DNA of 64,000 bases from Pholiota molesta (Eukaryota > Basidiomycota > Agaricomycetes > Agaricales > Strophariaceae), in NCBI GenBank assembly GCA_014925825.1, contig JACGCK010000028.1:310001-374000 (forward strand), read 5' to 3'. Positions 11,501 to 23,764 of the stretch are shown here, one piece after another. Numbering within the stretch: position 1 is the stretch's first letter; every line of letters starts with the position of its first letter. Below the pieces are notes generated by a model. That model saw only the letters and a list, made by a program, of their open reading frames with translations. It ran no database searches and had not been told where the DNA came from. Position numbers and translations under genes: made by a program.

Positions 11501-12987
11501 ATCTCTGCTGCAAGTGTGGGCTATCGCTAATGGTGATTCTGAACCCAGGCATGATGCTGATAGGATGGACGTCCTGCGCTCGATCTTCCCCGACAAGGCT
11601 ACTCTGACCAAGTTTGCTTCGTGGATGGCTGCCCTCACGAAGTCCAGGATTCAAGAGAAGTCCTTCAGATTCCCTGGGTCGCCCAACACCGGCACATATG
11701 TCGACATTGTTTACGATGTCATCAACCCTGTTGGAGTCCAATGGGTCTGCGACAAGATGATGGGTATCTCCCCGAAGACCAAGGAAAACCCCTCCGGTCT
11801 TTATACCTACAACGAGCTCTATGACATCTTAACGACTTTGGTACGTTGCTTGTTCTTTCCTGCGCTTTTCTGAATATCGTGCTGAACGTTCAATTAGTTC
11901 ACTGGCAACATCCTGAATGTTGACTCACCCGAAACTGCCTTTGGGATCAATGAAGCATCTTCGAATGGAGGTGCCATTTTGGGAGCGCTTACGGCCAAGA
12001 GCATCATTGAAGTCAACCCCGCCTCGTCTCCTGTAAGTCTGAGAGCGCCTTTTGTTTTTGCAGAGCCCGTCTAACTTGTCCCCAGAACGTCGTCGGCAGC
12101 TTAGCTTCTAGGGTCGCTGGATTCGTTTGGCCACCGACTGACAAACCGTGCTACCCCTTCCTCAGCAAGCTCACCGAGAACGGCCGCCCCATCGACCAAT
12201 GTATTGGCCTCATTCTCGGCCTCGCCGTCGGTTCTTCCGTCAACTTCGCCCAGGCCACCGTCCACGTCGTCGACTTCTACCTCGACGACGCGCGTGCCAA
12301 GGAGCGCGCGCATATCATCAAGCTCGTCAACATGAGCGACCAGAAGAGCACGGAGCTCCTCCGTGGCTATGTTTGCGAGGCGTTGAGTACGTGTTCCGCA
12401 CTTGACTAGCCAGTGGAGTATGGCTGATTGTTCGCTGAATAGGGTTGAGGCCTCAATTCACCGGTCTCTGGAGGAAAGCTGCGGCTGATGCGCAGATCTC
12501 TCAAGGACCCGGTCTTCCTCCTGTGTACATCAAGGCCGGCGAGCTGGTGTGGGCTAGCTTCAAGAGGGCTCACTTGAACGTAAGTAATTCTCCGCAAATG
12601 GTCATACCCGACGGAAGCTCATCTCTCACGCATCTAGCACAACGACTTCCCCGATCCCACCACCGTCAACCCCAACCGCCCCCTGAACTCGTACCACCTC
12701 AACGGCGCCGGTTTCCACAACTGCATCGGCACCGCGTTCACCTACACCACGATCGCCGAGATGCTGAAGGTGATCTTCAAGCTGCGCAATATCCGCCGCG
12801 CGCCTGGAGATGCTGGTGTGTTGAAGAGGATTGTGGAGAGCGTCAACGAGACGGACACGGACTTCTTCATCCAGAGGAACGGTACCGTCAACAGGTGGCC
12901 TGGTTCGATGCAGATTGTGGTATGTATCGTTTTTTTGGGATTGTTACTTGACTTGGCTGATGTTCCTCTTCACAGTATGATGCCTAA
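8523..12987 (+). CDS. ppo: Psi-producing oxygenase / linoleate diol synthase
   Basis: Twenty-two exons: 8523-8693, 8756-8863, 8920-9216, 9280-9424, 9477-9616, 9681-9802, 9857-9950, 10013-10090, 10143-10226, 10283-10362, 10426-10672, 10729-10776, 10837-10975, 11029-11100, 11158-11201, 11257-11489, 11549-11840, 11898-12032, 12086-12386, 12443-12579, 12638-12919, 12976-12987; 1086 residues, the usual Ppo length. The N-terminal heme peroxidase-like domain has the distal His in YASIVTHSLF (His213) and the YRWH motif carrying the radical Tyr384 and proximal His387. The C-terminal P450-like domain ends with GAGFHNCIGTAF, with the heme-thiolate Cys1018 present. Known family members oxidise linoleic acid to an 8-hydroperoxide and isomerise it to a diol; these oxylipins steer sporulation. 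Because Cys is kept, both activities are predicted, unlike PpoC-type proteins. The intron starting at 10363 uses a GC donor (gcaagt). Start ATG lies in an accATGg context. Confidence 0.96.
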
Positions 12988-13260
12988 ATGCCCTACCTTC
13001 GGCATTCGTGGTTTACTTTGTCAAACATATGCATCTGCTCTCAATCTATCGTTGATCCTCTTGTCGCGTTGGTGTCCTGGACGTTACTTAGCTTGCCCTT
13101 GTCATCTTAACTACTTTTCATCGCCCTGTACCATGCATTATTTACTCTTCAATATATTTCTTGCCATGATTGAATTTGATACAGCTAATTTCAGTCCTTG
13201 GCTTAGGCATACATATTTGTTAATTACATTGAGTTATGGAGGCGGAAGGTTGAGAATATA

Positions 13261-15309
13261 TCAAGGGTGCAAAAGAACCTTTGTGTATCCATCCACACGG
13301 CGATCGAACTTGTCGTAAGCTGACGCTGCTTCATCGAGCGACAAGTTGTGCGATACGACAAACGAGGGCTTTGCCCGACCGGCAATGATCAAATCACGCA
13401 AGTAGCGATTGTAGGTCTGCGCCAAATGTGTTAACGAGGGACTTCATTTTGTAATTATGAGAATCACCTTGACGTTGCATTGACCAGTCCCTAGGCTAAG
13501 TCCCTTCTCGAATAACTTCCCTTTAATCTGAAGTCAGCACTCGGTTACTAGAAAGCGAACCAAGAGAACTAGTACCGAATGGGAAGGAGATGTAACCCCT
13601 GGGATGTAAAAATGTTGATGAATGAATGGAGTGGAAAAAAAATAGGATTTAACTGACTTGGCTGCGGCCGAATCTGGAGCACCTGGGTCACTTGGAACAT
13701 ACAATCCTGGAATACCTAATCCTCCAGTTGGGCGCACCACTCCAATGAGAGCCTCCAAAACTGCATTGGGCTGTTCCGTCTTCCCATCGCCCGTGGTCGC
13801 CTGATATCCAACGGCTGTAGAGAAGGTTTCTCAATTATCAATTCCTTCAGCAAGAATATCATCAGAAAAGTACCATCAACTCCTCGATCGACCTCTTTGC
13901 TGATAGAAAGCATTAGACAAAGACAACGGTGCCTATCACGACAAATGTCGCTCACCCTCCACGGATATCAAGAATTTGCTTCACTGCGTCGCCCTTGCTG
14001 AAGTCAATGGGGGTTGCGCCGATAGCCTTTGCTTTAGCTAAACGTTCGGGAACTCGATCAACGACGTAAACGTCGGATGCTCCACGTAGAATCGCGGAAT
14101 AGGCGGCCATAAGCCCAACAGGACCAGCACCAAAGACAGCCACCGATTCTCCGGGCTTGAAACCCTGGCGTCAAGATTATAGGATTAGAACTGCGAAGGG
14201 AAGAAATTTGGCAGTTGGCGTACGGATAATTGAACGCCGTGCCATCCCTAAAGAAATGACTTTATTAGAGACCTATTTCGTAAGTCATCGAGAGAATAAG
14301 GGTTGTACACACAGTAGGGAAGATATCCGCGAGCATTGCGAAATCTTCCTCGTGCTCTGTTCCAGGAGGAAGAATAAGAGCATTGAAGTCGGCAAAAGGA
14401 ACGCGGACATATTCCTAAAGAATTTAGGTATTTGATTAAACGACTCAACTCAAACCCAAAGTTGGGGGATACTCGCCGCTTGGCCACCAGGATATGGGCC
14501 CATCGCCACATAACTAAATGAGTAGCATTAGCGACTCGACCCAAACCAAGCCTCGACGATGACCCGTACCCGTAAGCTCTATCAATAGAGCGATTGATCG
14601 TTGATTTGAATTCGTTGTGATTCTAATGAAGACACTTACCCGCCAGCCTATGGAAAGAAAGCGCCCATAAGCCTCATTTAGGCTGAGATGAATGTAATTG
14701 AAGGACTTACAAATCCAGGGTTTACATGGGTGCAGAAAGCAGACTTTCCTTCTTCGCAATTAAGGCAGCGCCCACAGGCTACATTGAAAGGCATGACGAC
14801 TCGGTCGCCTTTCTTAAGCAACTATAAATTTCATATAGTGAGTGTATGTCGTGAGATTACAACTGAATACTGACCGTAACGCCAGCGCCTACTTCCTGTG
14901 AAGCTTTTGTTAGTTCCGTCGGATGATGAATAAAATAAGCTTGGAATTACATCAACGATACCCATGCTGTGAGTGCAGAAAATTGTTTAATTTGGTTCAA
15001 TGTAGAAAGATTCGAAGCCCTTACTTTTCGTGCCCGAAGACAATCCCAGCTTGAGCGGCTGTTCTTCCTTCATACATATGCAAATCACTAGTGTCATATG
15101 ATGAGAAACAGTTGAAACCTCGCCAGAGAATTCTTACCTTCCACAAATGCATGTCGTTGTGACTGCAAAGTGTCAGATCAAAAGCTGTTGCAGACTAGGT
15201 CTTGTTTATACTCACCTCTGACAATAATGTCATCAGGATGCAGTATGGTAGGCTTTTCGACCTCTCGAACAGTAACAGAGAAGGGCTTGTCGTATACAAC
15301 GGCGCGCAT
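13261..15309 (-). CDS. Zinc-dependent formaldehyde/alcohol dehydrogenase (glutathione-independent FDH-like)
   Basis: Seventeen exons, in transcript order: 15309-15216, 15162-15138, 15087-15025, 14966-14951, 14895-14875, 14821-14711, 14647-14640, 14578-14570, 14513-14477, 14414-14313, 14247-14224, 14164-13956, 13899-13874, 13814-13658, 13598-13576, 13520-13468, 13416-13261; 377 residues. Visible landmarks are MRAVVYDKPF, the catalytic-zinc motif ICGSDLHMYEGR, FGHENMG, four structural-zinc cysteines in CGRCLNCEEGKSAFC, GGAYGYVAMGPYPGGQAEY and the Rossmann motif GAGPVGLMAA. These are typical of medium-chain dehydrogenases close to glutathione-independent formaldehyde dehydrogenase, which oxidise aldehydes or alcohols with bound NAD. 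Exons 7 and 8 are only 8 and 9 nt, and the intron after exon 9 has a GC donor (gcgagt). An ATG at 15444 opens a short separate frame and is unlikely to be the start. Confidence 0.92.
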
Positions 15310-16100
15310 AGTGATAGTGGTGGGTTGGACTTTGGGATCAAGCTTTGTAATAATATTTCAGGAGTGAATTTCGATAAGAAGTCTGGAACGAAAATATACT
15401 CACTTATATGTCTTATTTCTATCCCTTTGGACAAGACCCTTCATGCCTAAACTCATGACTTATATAAGTTCTTGGGAAGGAGAAAGATCATATGGAGGTC
15501 TTCAGTCAGCTGCACTGGGAATAGAAGAACTCGTGAGACTCATACCTCAGAGTCTCGATACTTTGAGATTGTTCAGTGGACACATGATATTGATACGCAG
15601 CAAATATGCAGATATCCACATAAGATCCATGGGACTCTGGCCCTAACGAGATTCTGACTTTGATCGTGAAATGAGGTCATGAGAGACTTGGAATGCACCG
15701 CGGGGTTGGGTGGAATAATGAAGAGCATTCAGCTGATTCAGACGGTGACGTCTGTCCCCATACTCTATCCCAAATGACAGTTTGGAAAATAGATTATGCG
15801 CTTTTGTATGCTGTACGTTGTGCGAATTCAGGCGAGAGCCTAAAAGGCCCTAAAGGTTGAGATAACTCGTGAGAATTTGGGGCCTAATCTTATCAGATTG
15901 CTCAGACACTAAATCTTTGTCGTGGTACATACTCGAGAGAAGGTCGAGACAACGCCACGTTAACTCAGCTTCATAGATAGCTAAATCTGCAGCGGGGTTG
16001 ACTTGCATCGTTGGTTGCGGTTGACAAAAAGCAAAGGAGAAAGAGGCATGTCAATCTTTTGGAATACAGGTAGTAATAGTCTTACGCAACTATGAGGATA
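15310..16100. other. Intergenic (dehydrogenase promoter side)
   Basis: About 0.8 kb between two minus-strand genes. It should contain the dehydrogenase promoter and the 3' untranslated region of the upstream glycosidase-like gene. No further gene seen. Confidence 0.6.
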
Positions 16101-19050
16101 CTACGTCGACGGTTCAATCAATCCCAGGAAGCCATACGACCATAGCTGTATCGCATCAGACTCGGTCCCATCGGGAGACAATGCCGCAAGATCTGCGACC
16201 GAGAACAAATTGGTAGCGTTGTCAAAAGAGTAGGACCAGACTTCCGAGTAGATACCTGAAATGACTTTCAGTGCAGCTCCAGTGGATATCTAACTTCGAC
16301 TTACTGCTCGAAGCCCCTTTGATAGACGTCCATAGACGATCCTGCGCAGCTTGGATATTTTGTACAAGGGTGGTATCGTTGCACCATGCTGGTTGAACGG
16401 AAGGCGCCGGATTGATGTCGACGGTGGTTGTATTCAAATTAGTGCAGAAGGATAGCTGTCTGGCGATACCTCCTGCCATCAACGCTTGTTGGAATGACCT
16501 GGAAGAATGTATGAGCATTCAATTTAGACCACGATAAATTCACTGCTTACCATACTACGGTTCCGTGGTAAGCAGTCCTATCAAGCACTTCAACATTTGT
16601 CCTGTTCGAGTCGTATGCAGGATTGGCGACGACCATGCCAATGTTTGTAAGGAGACCTAATGCAGCACGATAGTGAGGAACATTGTCTGCTGACAGGAAA
16701 AATGAGTACGCTACCTCGAGGATATGGTATTAAAGCATCCACGACATGCTGTAAAAATTGGGCGCTAACATTCGTTCCGTACATTAAGCCGAAACTCAAA
16801 TCCGAGTTGAGTACCTATCGTATAGATTATGTTATTCAAATTTCGAAGACATGGAACTTGAACGCTCACCTCGACTGGGGTTCCATCAGCCATGAGCGAA
16901 AGTGCATAGAAGCTAACGTTGGCACTCGAAGACTCTGATGCATTGCCCAAAAGGCCCTCATTAAGTGACACCTCCTGAACAAAGTCTTGCAACCGCGATT
17001 CCGCGGTATCCCCATCCACCGACACCTCAAACATCCCCGGGGCCTCGCTCTCCCACTTCTCCGCCATAGCAACGACGTCGACTCCAGAATCTATGGCAAG
17101 GCCCGAAGAGTCCAACACTCCAGCGTTCAGAAGGAGGCCTACGGCGCGGAGGTTGGCGGGGACGAGCGCGACGTTGACGTCAAATGGAATGGGCCCATAT
17201 CCTGTCCCTTGATTGCTGTCTCGCCAGTTACCGACGGGCTGTCCTGGACGGAATGCGAGGAGCTCAGATGGCGTTGGTGGGTTGGCTTGGAAGAAAGGCA
17301 TTGCGCGGTTGATATTATACGACGCTATCCTACAAAAATCCTTAGTATAGAGGATAGCAACTATAAATATCATTCTCGAGCGCACCTATTGACGATATCC
17401 AGATATGACCCATTCTGCAAAGTAGTCTGCTTGGCGAGGAATTGTGACGACCGATTTTGTCCTTGTGGTAAGTCGAGGAAGTAATGAGCCATGGCCGGCA
17501 GAAGTAAAAGGTCGGTATCGATCATCTAATCCCACAAATCAATATCCGAACATGCAAGGATAATGTGAAGTATCACTCACCTTGTAATCGTAGAAAGGCG
17601 TATTTCCGAGATCAGGCATGCCATTTCCAATGTTTATCTGGAGGAATGCAGCAATATGCTATCAGCCAGGCCATCTAATGAGAAAAAGAGGAGTCAAACT
17701 GACGAATGACGCATAATCGCCTAAGAATGCCCAAGGTCAGCTTTTATAGATGAAAAACGACAACATATACGGACCAATAGTTTCTTCGTGACATAAAGCC
17801 CCCGTGGAATTGGCTCGCTCGATAACGGCTCCCAAGACCGTCTCTATCGCGTCAGGAGTGAGGATGGGCATCAGCATTCGCAATGCGATCATGGTATCAC
17901 GTCCAAAGTACTATATCAAACGCTTGATCAGATTTTTTTCAACTAGTTACGGGCTCATTGCGAGGGCTTACAGTCAAGAATCTCCATCCGCCAGCAGTGA
18001 ACTTTTCTTCGAACGCCAAGAAAGAAACCTAGCATTCAGGTTAGACGAAAATTAATAACCCGAAAGAATTGTGGAATACGTACCTGTTCAGATATGTTGG
18101 CTGGCAACGATGTGATCGCAGTGTTTATCGCAGGATCACTGGCCTCCTGTGGAGACAAAAACAGCGAATCCGGATTAAATCCAACGAGGCTAGTCTCATT
18201 CGTCACAACCCGAACGCGCACAATGTTGTCTGCGACAACAGGGGGTTTTGGAAGGGCCAATACTGAGGACGAGTTAAGCGGGCTCGACTTAGTGGGAGGT
18301 AGCACTATATCGATTGTAGGCGGTGTGAAGGTTCCGTTATGGCCTGGTCGAACAGAGAGACGGGCAAGACTAGTAGGCGGGATAGAGAGATAGAGGTCCA
18401 CCGACTTGAATTGGGTCGAATTCCCTCTGGGGCCTTGAGTTGACGTGCTGTTGATGTACTGCCTGTGTAGTCGAACCTCGGTCGGGCTGAAAGAGGAAAG
18501 CGTATAATTGAAAATTTCATGCATTGTCCCAGCACCTTCTACATAGTCTATGACAATAATTCGGGTATTAGCTGCGTCAAACAGAAACATCACAAGAAGG
18601 CCAACCTCGCATAGCGCGTACTGCCCCGATAATCGTAACCCCTAGCGTCGCGTCCCCACTAAACGCCAAGTCAGCCTGCAGCCCACTGTTTGCGTTGTTC
18701 GCGGTAGTACTTGTGAGGCTACTATTAACCAGTTGGACATTCAAGAGTTGACTTTCGTTTTTTGGAAGGAAATAGACCAAAGCGCCGTTATTTCCTGCCG
18801 GAAGGGCAACTACCAGCCGCCTGGTGGTATTGGCACTGGCAGCCTGCGCGTTGGTGAGGAGTAGTTGGGCAGATGTGACGTTATCGCGATAGAAGTAGTT
18901 GTCGTTGCTGCCGCTGATGACGTGAAAGGTGGTCGCGGGCGCTGGTGTAGGCGCTTTTGAAGGATGAGGCGGTGGAGGTGTTGAGGAAGCCGAAGCAAAA
19001 ATGCTTGCGTAGATCGAGTATGCCGCGAGGCGCAGCTTGCTAAGATGCAT
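16101..19050 (-). CDS. Secreted six-hairpin glycosidase-like protein
   Basis: Twelve exons, in transcript order: 19050-18606, 18547-18084, 18028-17972, 17910-17775, 17720-17704, 17637-17581, 17525-17386, 17329-16870, 16814-16715, 16656-16551, 16498-16305, 16255-16101; 776 residues. It starts with a likely signal peptide (about residues 1-23, MHLSKLRLAAYSIYASIFAS), then a Pro-rich linker. The second half has helix-pair sequence with YFGRDTMIALRMLMPIL, HEETIGDYASF, YDYKMIDTDLLLLPAMAHYF, PVGNWRDSNQGTGYG and ALIPYPRGLL. This pattern resembles (alpha/alpha)6-barrel glycosidases such as glycogen-debranching or trehalase-like enzymes. Many N-x-S/T sites fit a secreted glycoprotein. I cannot name the GH family or the substrate, and have not identified catalytic acids with certainty. 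Confidence 0.8.
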
Positions 19051-20199
19051 GTTCCCAATGCCCTATCACTTGCTAGTTTCAAACGACGGGTATCTCCCAA
19101 GACTGAATTGCGTAGAGAAAAATGCAAAGTGGGCATCTGGACGACCTTTATGGCTCTGCAAACTAGAACAATGGAGGGTCAGATGATACAGGTTTGGAGC
19201 AAGGAATTTCAACGACGTACTCGATGTCCATTACTGGAAAATGTCAATTCAATCAGAAGAAGGTCAAGATGACGCAGTAGGAATCAATACTTTGGGAAAG
19301 AAAACATGTTCTTGAAGCAAGCGGTGCGGAGACGACTGACGTGAATAAGAATAAGCATGTGGCCGAATTGTAATTGCAAGAATAGGACGGACCGCTTACC
19401 GAATTTCCAACTTGCCAGCCTGCTTGCACAAGAACAGACAAGAACACTGCTACCAAGTGACCACAGGACACAGATTTTCCATATGGCACCCAAAGGACGC
19501 TAGCTATCCCGGTTCCCGAGGAACTTCTATGCGCTTGAAGGTTGAACACTGAGATATTGTGCCATCGTTCAGCAAGCTCAAGCGCAGTCAAGCACTTGAT
19601 CATTGAAGCAGTTCAGTGTGGTGTGCTGTCAGTGCCATAAGCAAGCTTGGCTATCGATTCTACTTTCATATTCAAACTTTTCGAGACCTGGGCCTGGCAG
19701 GCTTGCCGCGATAGAAACTGGAAAGTCGGTAAGTGTTGTATGTGTTGCATGGAAGAAGCTGGCAACACTGCCGGGTAGATTTACAGCTCGGGGCCGGACG
19801 CGGTTAAATTCCCACGCCATGTACTCTATCCCCACTGGCTAGCTCTAGCCCCTTGATTTGGGGCCCCACCAACGCCTATAATTCCATCATGAATACACCT
19901 TGCGTACACCTCATACCCGATCTATCTACTCTGGCTCCAAACTTCGAAGTCTCTTTTTAATCTTTCGAGGTGGACTGATCTAAGTAACTTTTCCTGTAGC
20001 TTCAGTCGCCGTCAGAATGCATGTTACTTACATAAAATGACTGCATAGAGCGCCAACTAGGGTTTAGTTCGTCCCCATCCTCGATATCCATGGCTATGAT
20101 GTCATCCTTCTCCACCTACGGCGTCTTCATAAATTGTACCCAAGCTCATCCAGTGGTGCACTCTGATATATCCAATCTTCACTACCAACCACCACCACT
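19051..20199. other. Divergent intergenic region
   Basis: About 1.15 kb between a minus-strand and a plus-strand gene, so it should hold two divergent promoters. A minus-strand frame at 19253-19603 is open but shows no domain or coding-like composition. Confidence 0.6.
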
Positions 20200-20892
20200 A
20201 TGTCAGTCGCGAGACAGCCATCAGTCGCCCGGTCTATGTCCCCAAAGCTAGTCAAGAAAGTCGAGAAAGAAATCTTGACAGAGGCCAAGAACGAGGAGAA
20301 GCGCCTGAAAAATGCCATAGAAGATCTAAGCCAGATCGAAAAGGCGGAAAATAAAGCACAAAAGGTAAGTAACGTCGATCTTTTCCCTTCTACATAATAG
20401 GTGGATTTAAGCACCGCATTTTCAGGCAATTACCAAGGCGGATAAATCCCTTAACAAGGCAGAGCAGAGAGAACAACGTACTCTCAAAGATCAATATCGA
20501 GCGGAGCATAACCATGGCATCGCTCTGAGCAATGTCCGCAAAGGCCAACGGGAGTTAGAGGTGAATATACATGATTTTTTACGTGTGGTTTTGAGTGACA
20601 ATTTCTTGGTATAGGCGTCAACGAAGGTGCACGCAAAAATGGTGGAATCGTTGCGCAGCAAAGCGGTCCGTGTCGAGCAATCGATGAAAGAGCGCGACGC
20701 AAACGCTGTAAGTTTCAGTCAATTTCTAAACACCACCTAAGTCGTTGATTCTGAACGTCATGGAACATTGCACTCTAGGTCACACGAAACGCCAAGCTTG
20801 AAGCTCTTCGAGAACAAACCGGTGAAGCCCAAGCGGCGCAACAGCTCCCCAATACTACATCACAGACCCCACCTTCTCGTATTCGGAACTGA
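20200..20892 (+). CDS. Small charged coiled-coil protein
   Basis: Four exons (20200-20364, 20426-20560, 20615-20707, 20779-20892) give 168 residues. After a short Ser/Arg/Pro-rich start (MSVARQPSVARSMSPKLVKK) the protein is almost entirely Lys/Glu/Ala/Gln-rich helix, for example EEKRLKNAIEDLSQIEKAEN and NKAEQREQRTLKDQYRAEHN, followed by a Pro/Thr tail. It is predicted to be a long coiled coil without a catalytic domain or membrane segment. Similar short unnamed proteins are common in agaricomycetes; the function is unknown. All junctions are GT-AG and keep the frame. Confidence 0.85.
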
Positions 20893-21352
20893 TATTCGTT
20901 CGGGAGTCTGTTCAAAGTTACTCGGAAATTTGATCAATACGTTGTACAAATATAATCCTGTATACCTCTATTCAATCTTCTGTAATTCGTTGTTTTCCTA
21001 TACATTTCTCTCTATAGAAGCTGATTTACTGAGACAAGTAGGGATGTGTCGACGCTCAAGGTTCGGTGAGTGAGTAGAAATACCAATATTTGTTTTTTGA
21101 GTGAATAATTCGAGCTGAGTTCACGTATTTTCGATAGTCTGCCGCGACGTCTATTGAAACAGAAAGAAAAAAAACTGTAGAAGATATAAAGATATAAGAG
21201 CATTATGTAGAGAATATAAAGTTGGATATGTACAGAATTAATTTGAAGATAATCTAGAAGGACCTGAAGGCGAAGTAGCTTATAAGAATAACGTGTCAAA
21301 AATAGGAAAAAGATAAGGATTTTCCAGGAACTTTTGTCCATCGGATTCGGAT
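20893..21352. other. Convergent intergenic region
   Basis: About 0.46 kb of AT-rich sequence between convergent genes, presumably two 3' untranslated regions. No gene seen. Confidence 0.6.
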
Positions 21353-22160
21353 TCAGAAGACCTCGACAGCACCAACCACATTCTTCTCCGAGTCCGCGCC
21401 AGGCAGAGAATAAACGATGCTGTGCGCCGGCTCCCTCCAACTCTCCTCGACAGTGACACTGCGCGTCTCATGAACCCGAACGTCAAGCCTAGGATTCCTC
21501 CCACCCTTGAATTCGTCTTCGTATTTTTTGTGCACAACTGTGACCGAGTCTTCAAATGCACTGTTCTGGTGGGCGCAGGGTCCGCAGCTGTACGAACCGA
21601 GCGTATTGTTGATGCTCGCTTTCCAGTCGCCGGCCGGGACGGCAGAATCGGGCGGAGGTTTCGACAGGACGCCCAAGGACAAGAAAGATGTGCGTGGGCG
21701 GATGATGAGCACGGTCGTATTTTTGGTGGCATAAAGACGGCCTGCCTCGTGAGTGAGAGCGTCATGCGCTTCGTTCGCATCGAGACTAATAGTCGATAGA
21801 CTGGATGTCGAGGTGTGAGCTTCATCTGACATGTAGGGAGAGTTTTCAGACGACGACGAAAGCTCGATATCCACGACGGCAGTAATATGTTCGTTAGAAG
21901 TATCGCCGCCGAGAGTATAAGGGGAGTCGAGAAAAACGCGATCATCGTCGTTGAAAGAAGTATCTTTCGAGTCGACTATGTCGGAAGCATGAGGCGCGGA
22001 AGAAGAAGGTGGTGGTGGTGGTGGTCTGCTCTGCAAGGTACAAGTCTGTGAGATGGAGAGAAGATAAAGCTGAGGAAGATAAACTCACTTTCATATCGGC
22101 GCGCTTTGTTAAATCATAGCGCTGAGCGTCTAGGGGAGGTGAGCTCGAACGGCTTCTCAT
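21353..22160 (-). CDS. Uncharacterised Ser/Pro-rich protein
   Basis: Two exons in transcript order, 22160-22089 and 22030-21353, give 249 residues. The first exon encodes a basic, Ser/Pro-rich N-terminus (MRSRSSSPPLDAQRYDLTKR). The second starts with a poly-Pro run, passes through acidic and Ser/Thr-rich sequence, and ends in a more ordered region with RSVTVEESWREPAHSIVYSL. A motif TTVLIIRPRTSFLSLGVLSK in the middle is hydrophobic but not a clear membrane segment. I recognise no family. The start at 22160 was chosen because the downstream frame otherwise opens with TTG and because the intron has a good gtgagt donor. Confidence 0.72.
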
Positions 22161-22662
22161 GGTGACGGGAATAGGAATGAGAGAGTTGTAAACGAGAATA
22201 GTCAAACTTGAGGCTTGGGGGCTTTGGATAATAAAGCGAGACAGTGAAACGCTGATAACCTTGCCCGCAGGACCATCCTTCATCTTATATACGATTATAT
22301 ACATAGGGTGGCACGGAAATGGGCCAAGCGTCAAGCGCGCGAGCGGTATTGCATTGTTCAATGGAGGCGCTACAACGTGCTTCTTGGGCCACAGATTATT
22401 CCTTAGAGGGCAAAGTAGCATGTGCCTGACTTGGGATTCAAATACCGGACAATGGCCCTAAGCAGCAGGCGATCAAACCTTGAATACGGCCACAAGCTCT
22501 GAATTCGGACAGCTGGACAAAGCGTGTTTGTGATCAGTGGCACGAAAGCGGCGTGGTTGGATTTCGCAAATGAAGATTATTAAATAAAGACTCAGTGGCC
22601 TCAAGGCCTTTGCTTGGTCGAGGGGCATCGTTTTGCCGTCCCTTATAAAACGAGGACATATC
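22161..22662. other. Divergent intergenic region
   Basis: About 0.5 kb between divergent genes and likely a shared promoter region. A tRNA-like stretch near 22429-22480 was examined and rejected because the T-arm does not pair. Confidence 0.55.
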
Positions 22663-23088
22663 ATGGCCGCAGTCAGAACATACCCTCTTAGCAACTTCAC
22701 GATGTACACGACTAATTCACGGTCGAAATCCACTATCCGCCGGCACTCAGCCAGTTTGCGGGACTCAGTCATTTTTGTTACTCCAAGTCCATTGCGATTG
22801 CGAAAGGTAATTGAATTTGTAGCGCAAATCTTTTTGAAAAAGTCCTAAAATTAATTTTGTCGCATTTAACAGGCTATATCCTCGCCCACAATCAAGTCGT
22901 TTCCCGATGATGATTTGGAGCCCTTTCCAAAGGAGCTTCAGGAGAAAGCAGCTCATGTCAGGATGAAGCTCAGCCCCGAAACATCATGCCTATGCGTGGT
23001 CACTAGATGCGAAAAACTAGTTTTGGCGCGGCCGCAACTTGTTTATCTCGAAGGCGGCAAGGTCAAATACCTTGTAAAAGATGATTGA
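22663..23088 (+). CDS. Small uncharacterised protein
   Basis: Two exons (22663-22806 and 22873-23088) encode 119 residues. The first ATG is at 22663, giving MAAVRTYPLSNFTMYTTNSR. The N-terminal half is basic and Ser-rich, perhaps disordered. The C-terminal half is acidic then hydrophobic, ending with KLVLARPQLVYLEGGKVKYL and VKDD. No signal peptide or known domain is visible. The intron is GT-AG and in phase. Confidence 0.65.
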
Positions 23089-23764
23089 ATTGGTCAAGAT
23101 TATCGTTCGCCGGCCTCAGGCTGTGGTTGTAGAAACCCTCATCTCCGCGATTAGTCGAAGTGTGTCGAAGTTCGGACGAATTTATTAGCATTATTTATAC
23201 ATCTGTTAGCGAGATATTGAAGTTGATTGATGTACGAAGAGGTTCATTATAATTTATGCATTCATTCTCTTCACGACTCGGAGACTGGCCACTGCTCATC
23301 AGAAATAAACACAATGGGTAATAGCCTGGGAACTTAATCCTCTTGCCTGAGCATAAAATAGAGAGTCGAAAGACTCTGGCTGCGTATCGACGATGGAGCG
23401 ACTGTGATCACTGATCAGGGTTGGAAATTCGGACGCCTCTTAAAGCCCTCTTTTACTTGGATGCCACCAGAGCGAATTTCAGCACCGTTTGAATCTGAGA
23501 ACCCAGGGAAAAAATAATCTCAACATCAACGATTCATAGATAGAAGCTCAGCCAAATCTGATAGGCTCAAATTTGATGAACAAAACTGCGGAGAAAGTTG
23601 TGGAGGATGGTTAAGCGCCAAGCAGCAACGAACATCGGATGAGAGTCGCTTAGCATAGGCGTGTGAGCAAATGTGGTAATTCCTCCCATTTTGGCAATCA
23701 AAAATTCACGACGCGTGTCGTCGACGCGACGCTGCGGCCTACCAGCAGCCTACTAACCCACGAC
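23089..23764. other. Intergenic, no gene seen
   Basis: About 0.68 kb between two plus-strand genes with only short chance frames. Confidence 0.6.

Noticed and set aside
22429..22480. tRNA-like sequence with a TTCAAAT loop
   Set aside because: The arms flanking the loop do not pair on either strand and no cloverleaf can be drawn.
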